From Guadua angustifolia (taxonomy: Eukaryota; Streptophyta; Magnoliopsida; Poales; Poaceae): 64,000 nucleotides of DNA. Location: assembly GCA_036346375.1 (NCBI GenBank), contig CM070512.1:35820466-35884465 (forward strand). The letters are read 5' to 3'. Below the pieces are notes generated by a model. The model worked only from the letters and a program-made list of their open reading frames with translations, was not told where the DNA came from and searched no databases. The position numbers and the translations under genes were made by a program. Below, piece by piece: positions 45,380-57,436 of the stretch. Positions within the stretch are counted from its first letter, which is position 1; each line of letters begins with the position of its first letter.

Positions 45380-47395
45380 GAATGTTTTATGTTCAATGAC
45401 ACTTCTTCTGATGACACTTTGAGAGCTGCGCTATCCTTTGTAGCTTCAGGCAATAGCTTGCTGGTTGGTGTATCAGAAGTTGTAGGACCATCCTTGGTTC
45501 CTGATATAAAGGTCAGGGCTAACAATTGGCTCTTTGTAGGGGTATCATGCATGCTACCTGTACCTTGTGATAACATTAGTGTTGAAGCTTGTGACATTGA
45601 CGGTGACATAGGCAAGGCAAGCTTTTTGCCAATCTCAGCGGACAATATGGAGTTCACTTGGAAACATACATTTCCAGATGAAATAGTGTTCTCTGTGAAG
45701 CTCACATTCCAAACATAGGTCTTTTCAAGAAGAGCAAAGTTGATCTCATCAGAATGAACTCCTCGTGGATTCTCATCAATAAGATTTTCAACCGATTTCT
45801 TAATGAGACGTCAGGCAATTTTCCCAAAGAGAACAAACTCGCCTCCAAAGGTCATCACCAGCTATGACATTTAATTTGTACCTACATCAATGTTTTAAGG
45901 AGGTAAACAAATTACACTCCAAAGAAAAGGACATATGCAAATGGTAAGGAAATTTGTAAGAGATATGGGCAATGGAGATGTACCTTGGAGTAGCTGGTCC
46001 TATCAGATGACAACTTATACACTTATAAGTATGTCCATAAGGCCTAGATGTCTTGAAGCATGAGTTGCATGCATTGTATCACCATAAAGTCTCCATCCTT
46101 AGCTTTTTTATCATAATAGTAACAATGAATTCATGTTTCTGAATAAAGAATCAGACAAGTTTAAGATATGATTGCATATGGCATGGAGATGGACATATAC
46201 TGTAAGGGTAGTAGAATACAAGTACCAACCTTGAACCTATGGGGGTTTAGGTCCTTAATGTCAGAAATTTTCTTTTCAACTGCATTGCTTTGGATGATAG
46301 CAGACGTCGGAAGCTCTAGCCACTTGTTAGGTTCATAGTTGTCTTTGATGCTGCAACATAATAGAATAAATTTTATAGTACGAACAACAATAAAACTGTA
46401 CACATGCATAAATAGAAAACAAGGTAGCGCAGTACGATATTACCTGCGTGCAAAGTCATTCACTTCTGGGATGTCTAAATTGATGTACCACTTACATGCA
46501 GATCCAGCTGACAATGAAATCTCAGCTGTGACACAAACAGGAACTGTTAATATCAATGATTGTTGAACGGTCTTTATCATTATTATAGAAATGTGAGTCG
46601 ACTGAGCTTGTGTATTTTTTCACAAGGGTGCCAACAAAAATGACAATTTGAGGATCTTTTGGCCTTTCATGTGGACTTGATCCAAGTCGAAAGTCAGCCG
46701 CTTTTTCACCCCGAGTGCAACATTCAGAGTGACATTGCTAATACATGTGTAGAACAGATTCGTGGTTAGCAAAAAAAGAATTTGTGGAATGTTAGTGTAA
46801 TTAGTTTAGTAAAGAGTAGGCATGTACTATTAGAACAACATAGTTTTTTGAAACAAACAAGGATCATAGTATGATAATCTAACAAAAGATGTAAATGAAC
46901 ATACAGAGTGAAGTGATCTGTGCTAAAAACAAAGGGTATATGCAAGGAATGACTGACTTGGTATCACGATTTGAATGCCTCTTTAGACTATCGTAATGGC
47001 GGTTTTAGGACAAAGCATTGTTGGTGATGAGATCTCGTGATCATCCGATAACATCCGCAATAGGTGAATTAGGTAAGAAGTTGAAAAAATTGATGTAAGT
47101 GAAAGAAATGTTAATAACTTTGGTAGAACAAAGTAACACCAATAAAGAACTCCTTCTTCTCCACAAGTGATGGAATCTGTTGGAACGGTGTCAACGAAAA
47201 GGCATATGACGGGAACTCTGCAGGTACATCAACCCACTCCTCTAATGTAGTCCATTTTGTGAAGGTGATCATTTTCTTATTTGCAACTGGCTTGTAAAGC
47301 TTGTTGGCAGTTCTCAAACGATAGTAGCTTATATAGTAAACTTTCCCTTCAGTTATGATAGGCTTAAATATCTTATCACAAGGGGGATACACCTG
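45380..47395 (-). pseudogene. RPA70-like protein of the large Helitron
   Basis: The N-terminal OB fold is open at 47111-47392: EGKVYYISYYRLRTANKLY, FTKWTTLEEWVDVP and FPSYAFSLTPFQQIPSL. The middle part reads NKWLELPTSAIIQSN and KKISDIKDLNPHRFKV (46230-46350), equivalent to the LNPH segment in the other Helitron. The C-terminus is visible near 45720-45860 (RLIKKSVENLIDENP, VWNVSFTENTI and VNSILSAEIGKK), with a Ser/Thr-rich tail. Introns of ordinary plant size would explain the gaps. Helitron RPA-like proteins are thought to protect single-stranded DNA during rolling-circle transposition. No start-to-end frame was assembled, so it is listed as a probable pseudogene, though parts are well kept. 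Confidence 0.7.
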
Positions 47396-47993
47396 AGCAT
47401 GAATGCTTGAACCCTACAATAGAATTTGGTCATGTGCATTATAAATATATATTGTATAGCAAAAAGGGAGTTTTTTGGTAGAAAAATGTAGAATCAGCAA
47501 GCAGAATATTTTACCTTTTCATCGATGAGCACCATATCAAGGTGTAGCAAAACACTTTCATTCTTTGGGTCACTAAACTCCCAGAGTCTTGAAACACGTA
47601 CACAGATAGGTGCATTGTCATCCCCGTGGACAAGATTGGAAAGCAAAATGTGACTCATCTGCACTAAAATGGAGCAAGGTTAGTGAGACAGAACAATATA
47701 AACTACCATGTATGGTCTTTATGAAAGCATGTACTGACCAAAAAAGCTTTAGTAATGAAGAATCGAAGAATGGAGAAGAAAGTAGAGCAATAAGAGGCTC
47801 AATTATTAGAGCTGCTTTATAGTAACAAGGAGGTATGTAACATAAGCCATCAAACAACTCAGACGAGGGCAAAAGCTATGTGCAAAAAAGGAAAATTTTC
47901 TGATATCCAATGTTGCTGTAGTGGCAGTTACGCCTGTAGTGTACATGAACGCAATAGGTGAGTTGTTGCAGATGCTATAAAAATGGCAATAAC

Positions 47994-50900
47994 TTATACC
48001 AAATACATGAGACAAAATACCGCCAAGGATGCAGCCTCCAAGATCTCACGATAGACAACGTTTCTGGTCTCAAAGCCACATGATATATCGTCGTTTTCAA
48101 TTAGGATTTTTAGGCCAGCCCTAGATGTTGCTCTAGAAACAGCGACGTAGAGCTGACCATGTGTGAACATTGGTTTCTTGAGATATACGCCAACCTTAGA
48201 TAGAGTTTGTCCTTGGCTTTTGTTGATTGTCATTGCATAACAAATTCGAATAGGAAATTGTCGTCTTTGAAGAGTAAAAGGCCACTTCACATTTGATGTG
48301 TTAAGAGCAATTTAGGTATGCGCATAGCTTCTACACCGAACTCGTTAGTATAACACAATGCAATAATCGCCACCCAAGTTCACCACTAACATTCTAGTTC
48401 CATTACAAAGTCCCATTGTTTGTTCAGATTTCTTAAGAGCATTACAATACACCTTTCTTCAACACAAGCTTATGGGCGGGAAATTATTTACGCTATTGAA
48501 TTGAGGAACTCATGGGTAAAGTAAATCAAAGTCGTATATGTTCGAGGATTTGGATATGGTATCACAACTTACATGTTCTTTATCGCTCATTGAATCATGG
48601 AAACAACATGGTTGTTTATTTCATCAACTGTCGAGTTGTTTGGACAAACAATGGCACGTGAAGCTAAATAAGAAGGGTCTGTGTGGTATGTTAGGAAATT
48701 TGGATACACTTCGTTCACTATAGCTGTGATCTTATCGCCAGTTGTCCTGATTAGCAAATCATCAGGGATTGAGACCCACGATGGTTCGGATTCTCCAGCC
48801 CTTTTGGTTGCTAGCAAAGTGCCATTGTCAATGGATAGGATCCATTGGCTAAATTCATAGAGTTCTTTTTTCTGAGCAATAGGAAGGTCAGGATTGTAAA
48901 GTCTCATGTTTATAGTCAACCTAAGAAAGACCACATGGCACCACAAGGCAAAGTTCGTGATTGATGCATCAACAATTGTTTTTCGGGTTCCTTTTGGCAC
49001 AATAGGTAGGATTTGTCTAAAATCACCTCCCAAAACCACAAGTTTACCACCAAAAGGTACAATAGCATTTGCCGAGCAATTTTCAGAGAGAAGGTCCTGC
49101 ATTGTTCGATCCAAGGCCTCAAACATCGCTTGGGTCATTGAGCTTCATCCCATATTATGAGTGAAGTTTTTGTATGAGCTCAAGAAGCATGGTGCCTCTT
49201 TTAATAGTACATAGGCTAGCTTCACTAATATCAAGAGGTATCTTAAACCTAGAATGAGCCGTCGCCCTTTAGGTAAGAGGAGAGAAGCGACACCAGAGGA
49301 TGCAACAAGAAGGACCACCTTCCTTTCTCGATCGTATTCTTCGAATGATAGCATTCCAAAGGAATGTTTTGCCGCCCACCATAGCCACAAACAAAGAAGA
49401 AACCAGAGAGTTTAAAAGGACACGCCCTATAATCACGCCAAATACATCTTTTGATCTAATTGAGTCAGAAATCAAAGAGCTAGCATGTATGCTAAGCATA
49501 AGAGGATCATCGAAAGCTCTTCATCAAGAAGCTTATTCTCGTAAAGGCTATCCAGACGGAGTGTTGGCTCAGAAAGTTAAAGTCACGATGTTTCCAATCG
49601 CTTGCAAACACATCCGTTAGTTCATGTAAAAGAAGGGACAATAACTGTTCGTACGGGACAATATAATGTGGATTGCTAAGTGCATTCTTTAGTTTTCTAT
49701 GGATATCATCTGTTAGGTACAACCAGTACTTATCAAATAGGGCACGAACATCACCTACAGAACAAAATAGAACCACAGTGACAAAAAGTTGTCTTAGTGG
49801 TAGGCGATGCGCCACTATAGCCTCATCAAAGAGTAGATGCCATTCATTATCTCCCTCTAATAGACCTCGCGCTTCACAAGCTTTTCTATATGTTGAGTAG
49901 ACGGTCCCATTGAAAGTCCTAACATCAAGATAACTTCTTGCACCTTTAGCTATCATGAGCAAGATTCAGAATAGTAGAGTTCACCAAATAGCTTGGATGT
50001 ACATAATATATTCTACCAATTTTGGACTGTGGGTTCGTCTCACGCCAACATCCGGAAGAGCTATCCCATGACCATTCTCTTGGGAACTCGCAATATGTCA
50101 AGTTACGCCAAGATCTTCATGTTTTTCATTTGCCGCAAACCATTCGGCTTAGCATAGATCTTTTAGCAAATGCTATTTAGTAATGAGTGGAGGTTTGAGC
50201 CTGGCTCATACCTAACATAGTTCATCCCTGGGAGATGGACAGGTAGTCGTTCAACAGAGGGCACTCTGTAATGAATGTCATATTCAAAAGCTCGCCAAAG
50301 AGCCTCGCATGAAGAGAGGAATCTAGCATCCATGTATTCTTGAATCTCGTTGGGGGGTGCCAATTCATGATTAGGTGTTATGTTCCCAGTCTTTGTAGTG
50401 ACTTCAAAATAGACCTTTGCTCGATCATGCCCTTTTGTGATGTATTTAAAAAGGTATTTTATTAGGTTAGTTTTGTTACACCACTCAACATTGATATGAG
50501 CCTGGTATTTTTTTAGTAACGTCATATTGTATGGAACAACCCATCTATTATCTAGGTGCACACCATTTTTTACAACAAATCTTCCATCGCTTCTACGCTT
50601 GTACACAGTAAAGCCAAATTCATCCATGATAGTCTCGTCCTGAAATGACTTTGGAAAATGCTTTGAGCATGCGTCTTCCTTCATACATAGGCATTTCTTG
50701 TTGAGATCACCGCATGGGCCATGTACCATGAACTCATCAACCAAAGCATATCCTAATGGGTCAGTATAGATATCGGGATCTCTACTGAAATGAACTTATC
50801 TACACATGGTCCGCCGAACTCAACGACGCCGGTCGCAAGCCACACAAGGCAAAGGATGTGGGAGGCCACGTTTTGGAATTCGATCGCATAAAGTACTACA

Positions 50901-53270
50901 AGAAATTACAAGACTTAGTTACAATTAAAGGATAGGATTGAACCATAATTTCTATTAACCTACATAGGCATTACTACGAAATGAGAGTAACATAAATACC
51001 TGAAAGTACAGGCCCAAATATCTTTTCTTCTCGAATATCAGTAATAAACTCATGCACTTTCATATTGAACACCCCGACAACTATGTCACCGATCGAGGGT
51101 CGTTGTCCGTGTTCAAAACGGCGCATCACTATCTCTTGCCACTTAGAGTTACACGAATGTAACAAAGAGGTCAGAGACCCAAAACCCCGTGATATAGCCA
51201 TTGCATCTTGGTAGTTCATCACCATATATCGCCTCCCACCGTAAAACTTGCAGAAGAATAACCTTTTGCCTATTGAATCACCATTGGTAATGCCACGATC
51301 AATAGCATCTACTATTCCTCGGATGATTCTCGAACGAAGTTCTTTTGGTGGTCACTATGAATTTCAGTCTGCATGCCTCTACAGTCGAATATGAGTCCAC
51401 ATTAATTTGATCGCTAAGGCGGCCACAACATTTATAAGGGTTATGTTCATTCAGTCTATAATGCATGTAATATCGGCAAAACTCTAACATAGTGACATAC
51501 TTTCTACCCCCAGAAGTATTACCATCAGAGTCAAAATACTTTATCCCAAGATGAAATCCTCGTTCTCTGTACGGGAATAGCAAAGGATATTGAAGGGCCA
51601 TGTAAGATGGATGTAGGGCAGAAACCCGCCTAAGACCATCGTTCCTATCATGCACAAGGACATCATATGTGTACTCATCAGCTGAGTAATCACCAACTAT
51701 TATAGCGGCTATTTGACTACTTGTTGGTAAATTGTATTGCACATCATCCTTAGCATTACAACTAAGAAGACGGAGAGTAATCCTTTGGTCACCATGTTCT
51801 GCTAGCCTCTCTAGCGTAGCGAAAGCACCTGACAAGTTCATTTTCAGTGTCAAGCATATAGGCAAGAGACTCTACAATCATAGGGTCTGGTTGTTCACTG
51901 CTGTTTTCATCGCGTTCAAACATGGAAATTCTATTTTGTGCCTCATTATCTGGATCATATATATATAGTTGGGCAAACTTAGGAGGAGCACCATGGCTTG
52001 GCAAGAGAGTACCAATACGATGGTGGACAACACCGTTAATTTTAAAGACGTAAGGGCAAGACCAGATTTATCGATCTCACAACAAAGGGCTCTTAAAGAT
52101 GTGAAAGCAAACATTGAATTGTAAGATCGAATATGTCTAAAAAATTTCTTTGCACGAGCATCCCCATCAAAGTTTATCAATTTAGCTAGGACATCTGGAG
52201 GTCGACGCAAAGAAGGCAATTGAATTCTACCGCTCTTACAACACAGGTTGTAAACTATTTTTCTCTTCGTGACATTTGAGGTACTTTTAACCCTCTCTTG
52301 AAACCAGAACACAGAGCCACAATAAGGGCATTCATGTGTGGGACCACCATAGTAGGAACGGCCTGCATAGGACTCTACAGATTATAGACCGTAATTAGGT
52401 AAGTACACGATACAAAGAGAGGCATTAAGAGTGAAAACAAGATTTAATGTTTATCCTAACCCTTCAAAGATGCAATGTATTCCTTAGAAGGGGTAGAAGA
52501 TTGTCCATAGGCACAGGGGCATTGGTCGGAAATAGATGGAAAAAAGAGCAAATGAAAGCAATACCTTCAATAGAAGCAGCTATAAAAACGTCATAGGTAA
52601 GGGAAATGTTAATATGTATATATACCTGGATTATCTAAAACAGACATCTTAAAAGTACAGATTCCAAATCATCTAAGGCATCGTTGTTTCCTATTTAAGG
52701 CAGCAATGGCAGGTGAAAAGTCCAGCAACGATCGTTCACCTAGGTATTATAAGCATAGTCAAAAGATGTAGTGTCAAAACGAATATCAAAGGCACCAGGA
52801 GATGTAAATAATGGTATAAAGTCGGTGGAGGGCATTGACCAAGCCTTTTCCTTCTGTAGGAACCAGCACGTTCTTCTATGGGCACAGGGTCTTGTCGAGA
52901 ACGATGAGCATGGTCTATAGAGCAGGACGAAGAACCAACTGAAGAATTATTCATGGCACGGGACGGCACAACATATTGTGTCAGTGCTACTGGACAATCA
53001 AACAGAGGACCATGTGTTTGTTGAGGCTCATCAAGATTTCCTATGGAACAAGCTAGGCGATCATCAATAGGGTAGGTTGTCTGCTAAGACATCTCATAAT
53101 GGCATAGAGAGGGGCCTGGACAATCGATCGAAGTGTTATGTGCCAAGCGAGGAGGCACAGAATGCATAACGATTTTGTGTACTGACAAAGATGGCGCTTT
53201 TCTACGATTCTCCCTTACCCTACTAACTCTTTTTGCCGGAGGAACAACATCATGGACACCGTGATCGTAT
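47994..53270 (-). pseudogene. Helitron Rep-helicase (RepHel), broken
   Basis: From the right: VHDVVPPAKRVSRV and a polar N-terminus (53270-52740); FWFQERVKSTSNVTKRKIVY with QLPSLRRPPDVL (52200-52310); the Helitron-like N domain with ALQYPLLFPYRERGFHLGIK and KYVTMLEFCRYYMHYRLNEH (51450-51640). The Rep part follows with WQEIVMRRFEHGQRPS (51140), a disrupted HUH region near 50850-50890 and YLFKYITKGHDRAKVYFE (near 50440), which keeps the catalytic tyrosine motif. The PIF1-like helicase has a damaged Walker A (VGGKTFLWN, 49370), a good GGDFRQILPIVP (49020), DPSYLASRAIVCP (48640) and the C-terminal INKSQGQT and VSRATSRAG boxes (48100-48240). Several frameshifts and stops lie between blocks. Intact RepHel proteins usually exceed 1300 residues. 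The family is certain; the gene is dead. Confidence 0.9.
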
Positions 53271-53274
53271 AAGA

Positions 53275-54277
53275 GAAAGTATATGGATAATAGCTAACAC
53301 AAGTGGAGCAAAATAAAAAAGAATACAAATTCAGCGCCATAAGAGAGCATTGATCGAAAGCAATAATTAAACCATACATGGTAAATACACTAAATGGTTT
53401 CGTTAATACCTCTTTCTTTTGTGTGTTGTCTTTAAATATTAATCATATCATCATGTCGCCTTTTTTTAAAAGTGTGGCCTATACATGTATTTTTCTCATA
53501 TCATGTATTAATACCTATATTCAGATCTTGATCTAGCTTTGCATTATGAAAAAAGCAAGTTATCTATTCCCTTCATTGTAGTAGATTTAAAAAAAGTGAA
53601 TACTGATGGTACTAAACATTCTAATGTATCCAGAGAAGATAGTCAACTCTAGAAGCTGAATGAAACAAAAACATGTCTGAATAAATAGAAAACTTTGTAA
53701 AAATAGAGGTGGAGAAACAAAGCACCACGATGGCATGGGGGCACATCCCCAACACAGCAAAGCTCGAGAGGAAATACTTGACATGCTGCTATTTTTCTAG
53801 CTCTTTCTCTAGGTGTTTCTTATCCTCTAAGAAGAATCTAAAAGCAAAAGGAATGAAAGGCTGTGCAAAAGAGCATAGAACACGGTAAACAAAGAGACGA
53901 TAGCCAGAGAAAGGCAGTAGCTAATATTTGTAATATGTAAATAAATAGACATAGCGGTCGAAACCAATCAGGGAAAAGTGTTACCTTGGACAGCACAGCC
54001 TTCTGTAGTGGCGAGAATTTTGTTCGCTTAGCACGTTGCTGACAAAGGGTCCAACAAGCTGCATGGTTTGAGCACAGTACGTCATTAGTTATCCCAAGAG
54101 CTACCATACGCATGTGCTAACTACTTGTGAATACATACAGCAAAAGCAAACTAACACCGACAGAAAGGCTCCAGATCAGGAGCAAAATTGTTTGAACATC
54201 TAAACACAATTTGAAGTACAACATGTTGGCCTTCCAGCATTACAGACACCCAAAAAAGAAAAAATTTTGAACTCCTT
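53275..54277. other. Helitron 5' leader or intron region
   Basis: AT-rich, no recognised domain. It separates the RepHel N-terminus from the young LTR insertion. Minus-strand frames near 53838-54113 are short and without motifs. Confidence 0.4.
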
Positions 54278-54282
54278 AAAAC

Positions 54283-54606
54283 TGTCACGATCCTCACTTG
54301 AATATCACAGATAAATCCATCACAAGCACAAGGTACATGGTATTTGGGAAATACAAATCGGTAACACGGAGACAGAAAGAGAAGAATCCAGGAAGAGAGA
54401 GAGACGTGGGAAAGAAGGAAGAAGTCTGGGGATTAGAGAGAGCAACAGTTGGGGAAGAACAGCATGAGGAAGAGGCGAGTTGAGGCTAGCAGATTCTGTT
54501 TCTTCGATCCCCTTCCAATGGCTGCTGCTTCTTGCCTTTGTACCTTCAACTGAATGGGCCCTGCTGCCCGGCCCAATCGCCTAGCTTCCGGCCCATGTCC
54601 ATGACA
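54283..54606 (-). repeat. 3' LTR of the transducing element, 324 bp
   Basis: The sequence starts TGTCACGATCC and ends GTCCATGACA on the plus strand. It has the same length and, as far as can be read, the same bases as the right LTR. Confidence 0.9.
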
Positions 54607-54619
54607 TTCCTCCCTCCTT
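54607..54619 (-). promoter_or_regulatory. Polypurine tract of the transducing element
   Basis: The minus strand reads AAGGAGGGAGGAA immediately before the LTR, as needed to prime plus-strand cDNA synthesis. Confidence 0.8.
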
Positions 54620-54639
54620 GAATCTCGGCTTGTCCCCAA

Positions 54640-55443
54640 GCCGATGATAGCAAATCGTAGACCGTACATGTTATCACCACCAGGGTCCCATGGCAACTGC
54701 AAGTACATACTTCTGCTCTCACTTTCAGATCGGGTTAGTTCAGCACCCACGTCACTCCGAGCTCCCGCAACGTTCAGAGCATTCTGTTTTGTGTCGGCTT
54801 CCTTGTCCAATGCTACAGTGAGAGACTCCTCACTAACGGCAGAACCTCCTGTTGAGTTCTCCACAAGTGAAGCACTTGGTTCTTTGCACTGATCTTCAGC
54901 AGCAGGAACGGATCCAATTGAAGAAAATGCTGGCCGTGAGGATAAATCAGCAGACCGTTGGTGGATTTCATCTAGAATCTCAAAAAGTGCTTCTGCTAGC
55001 ATAACAATTCTTGATATGCTGGTCCTTGTACTGGTTTCTTCATCAGAATTACCTGGTCTACTGCTTGTTCTGCAGTTGCAATTACCTGCTTTATGCTGAC
55101 CAGACAGTATGCATGATCTCTCGTGACCTGACAAATTTTCAAACCTGCTGCCCAATCTTTGGAGAGCATGGACCTGAGAGCGTATCCTCCTCCACCTCTC
55201 AAGAATAGCTGATCTGCGCTCAAGTAGGTCCCGATTACTGGGAATGAAAGCCTGAATGAGGAGTAATTCAGCCCATGCCGCATACTTTGCTGGAATAACC
55301 ATTCCATGCAGAAAGACAAAATCGTCTGACCAAGCATTCAGCACAACTTTCAAGCCAAACAGCACCCTAGAGAATACAACAGCAAACTGATCATAGTATG
55401 CAGTCTCGTTGCCCAAAAGGAGTAGACCTTGGACAAGATCCAC
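54640..55443 (-). CDS. Second frame of the transducing element: end of rhomboid piece plus RING-E3-like piece
   Basis: The minus-strand frame opens at 55443 with GLLLLGNETAYYDQFAVVFS and LFGLKVVLNAWSDDFVFLHG, then VIPAKYAAWAELLLIQAFIP. This continues an RBL14-type rhomboid protein after a one-base frame change from the upstream ORF. The usual GFSG around the catalytic serine reads VFSR. At IPSNRD the homology switches: LERWRRIRSQVHALQRLGSR, FENLSGHERSCILSG and SISRIVMLAEALFEILDEIH resemble the linker of a plant RING-type E3 ligase; the RING itself is absent. A Ser/Glu-rich tail follows, and the frame runs on through the PPT into the LTR (stop near 54433). The last ~20 codons before the LTR look like the retroelement's own 3' sequence. 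I give 54640 as the end of captured sequence. Expression is unknown. Confidence 0.55.
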
Positions 55444-57389
55444 GTGATGCCCTGAGACCGGCCAAACAAGGAAGCAACCATGGATGTAAACTCAACACTG
55501 CCCAATGAAGTTTCAAGCTGTACGCCCTTCCACAGTTGAGATGTCATGTTGTAGAGGAAGTGAGTTTCACTTAAGTGGTAGAAAGCTGACAGGAAGAAGC
55601 GTGTCAGATCACCATACATCTGTTCTTGTACTTTCTTGATCTTCCAAAGTTTCTCCAAAGGTTGCCATCTTCGGACATGATACCCTCTATAAGCAGACTG
55701 AATACGAAGTGCTGCATCTGGTTTTGAAAAATTGATTATGTGTGTCCTGACCTCACCTTGTGTAGCGTCACCCTGAGTTTTTAACTGATCCTCCCTTGTG
55801 CCTTTTTTACATCCTTGCATGCTCTTCTCACCTGCAATTTCTTGAGCATCAACATTGTTGCTATTACCTTGTACCTTCTGATCATCCACCTCATATACAA
55901 CATGAATGGTCCGGCAATTACCACCAACAGACTTCTTTTCATCACTGTCATTCTTAAGCAAGACTGGAATTGTCTTGTAATTTCCTCTGAAAGGCTTCTT
56001 CTCCTCGCTTTCTTTCTTAGGAAGAAGTGGACTAGTCTTGTAATTATTATCATCTAAAGAAGCCAGAAATTCCATGGCTATACTATTCTGATCACCACGA
56101 GGCTCAAGGGTAGCAAGTTCCATTTTTTCATTACAGCCTTCCTTCAGAGCCAAGCATGACTCCTGTTGAGTAGCGGTAGACGATTTACGGTCCCTCAACA
56201 ATTTATGATGTGGAAAGAACCTCGCCTCCAGTTCATCAGTATTCATCCCTTTTCCAACATGCTTCGGGTCACCTGTCTTTGCAACCACACATTTTGCAGC
56301 CTTCTTAGCCTGAGAACTCTCACAATCTCTGCTTTCTACAGTACCTAGCTGAATCTTATTATCGTCCTTGACATGGGAAATAGCCTTCTCAATGGCATTC
56401 ATTTCCTTCTGGGTATTCGATAATATCTGCTTTGGCTCATCCGGGTTGTTCCCATCCAGCATCTCTTTGGTCTTCTTGATCTCCGTGGCAATCTTCTGGA
56501 CCCTCCCATCCAATGCAGCTAGTTTCTCATGCAGTTTGCTTGGGTACTTGTTCACACCACTGGTTAGTACCGTCTTCTCTTCCTCCAGTTTCTGCTGATG
56601 TGTCATGTTTCCACTACTCATTAGAGCTCCAGCAGATGATATTGTGTTTTCCAATACTTCGATGGGCAACTGCTGTTCGTGCTGAATGTTCATCCAACAA
56701 CAGTCGTCCCAAATGCATCGACCATGGCAGACTTCGCGAGCTCGCGCTGCCTCATGCCAAGATGGAAACCCGACGAGAGCCACAATGCCATCCATACCTT
56801 CCTGTACATGCACTTCCTTCACCGGTCCCCATTGACCAAAAACTCGACGAAGTGTCTCCTCTGTCACTAGCCCAGGGTAAAGCGGATGGTGAATGGAGAT
56901 GCGGAGGAATCTAGAAGATGGCACGCACTGCATCTCCTGAGTTGCCATTTCGTCGAACACCTTGGTTGCGTGAATAGTTGGCCGGCTGTATGCCGATCGG
57001 CTGAAGGGTAACTCGGTGCTGAAGCAGACAGCGCGATGAACCGGGGTCTTCCGCGACGCTTCGTGGTCGCCCCGGGCGATCTTTGGGCGCTCGGGCGGCC
57101 GAGATTGGCGCGCGGGGCTGCGCGACGGAGACCAGCCGATCGACGATGGAGACCGGCCGAGCAGGACGTCGCGCCAAGGGGCTGGCGCGAAGCCGAGGAA
57201 GCAGCGTGGAGGCCGGAGAGCCGTGGGGACCCGCGGAAGCCGGCGGCACGCGCGGAGCGCGGAGATGCCGAGGCGACGGCGCGGAAGTGCTCGCGTGCAG
57301 AAGACGAGCGAGCGCGCGACGAAGACCGGCGACGCAGTTCCGAAGCTCCAGGCGTGCGCTCTGGTCGGTGAAGAAGACGCAGCGCCCAA
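55350..57389 (-). CDS. Chimeric 679-codon ORF: RRM, coiled coil, IQ/BAG motif and partial rhomboid
   Basis: The frame is open from 57389 to 55350 without introns. Residues 1-147 are Arg/Pro-rich with no domain; an internal Met at 148 (near 56948) is an alternative start. Residues 157-241 form a PTB-like RRM (RFLRISIHHPLYP, TLRRVFGQWGPVKEVHV, then CHGRCIWDDCCWMNIQ). Residues about 265-340 are Lys/Glu-rich coiled coil. Residues 558-575 (DAALRIQSAYRGYHVRRW), followed by QPLEKLWKIKKVQEQM, are an IQ motif and the start of the BAG-associated helix seen in plant BAG5/6-type co-chaperones. From residue 592 (YGDLTRFFLSAFYHL, then LYNMTSQLWKGVQLETSLGS) the sequence is RBL14-like rhomboid membrane protein until about residue 655; a frameshift then ends the ORF. 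It joins pieces of at least three unrelated genes. Whether it is translated is unknown. Confidence 0.7.
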   Translation of the reverse strand: MGAASSSPTRAHAWSFGTASPVFVARSLVFCTRALPRRRLGISALRACRRLPRVPTALRPPRCFLGFAPAPWRDVLLGRSPSSIGWSPSRSPARQSRPPERPKIARGDHEASRKTPVHRAVCFSTELPFSRSAYSRPTIHATKVFDEMATQEMQCVPSSRFLRISIHHPLYPGLVTEETLRRVFGQWGPVKEVHVQEGMDGIVALVGFPSWHEAARAREVCHGRCIWDDCCWMNIQHEQQLPIEVLENTISSAGALMSSGNMTHQQKLEEEKTVLTSGVNKYPSKLHEKLAALDGRVQKIATEIKKTKEMLDGNNPDEPKQILSNTQKEMNAIEKAISHVKDDNKIQLGTVESRDCESSQAKKAAKCVVAKTGDPKHVGKGMNTDELEARFFPHHKLLRDRKSSTATQQESCLALKEGCNEKMELATLEPRGDQNSIAMEFLASLDDNNYKTSPLLPKKESEEKKPFRGNYKTIPVLLKNDSDEKKSVGGNCRTIHVVYEVDDQKVQGNSNNVDAQEIAGEKSMQGCKKGTREDQLKTQGDATQGEVRTHIINFSKPDAALRIQSAYRGYHVRRWQPLEKLWKIKKVQEQMYGDLTRFFLSAFYHLSETHFLYNMTSQLWKGVQLETSLGSVEFTSMVASLFGRSQGITWILSKVYSFWATRLHTMISLLLYSLGCCLA

Positions 57390-57420
57390 CAGGAGACGAG
57401 CGGCGGCGGTGAAGATGAAC

Positions 57421-57434
57421 CCGCTCTGATACCA
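57421..57434 (-). promoter_or_regulatory. Primer binding site (tRNA-iMet) of the transducing element
   Basis: The minus strand reads TGGTATCAGAGCGG two bases after the LTR, a full match to the usual plant initiator tRNA-Met complement. Confidence 0.9.
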
Positions 57435-57436
57435 AA

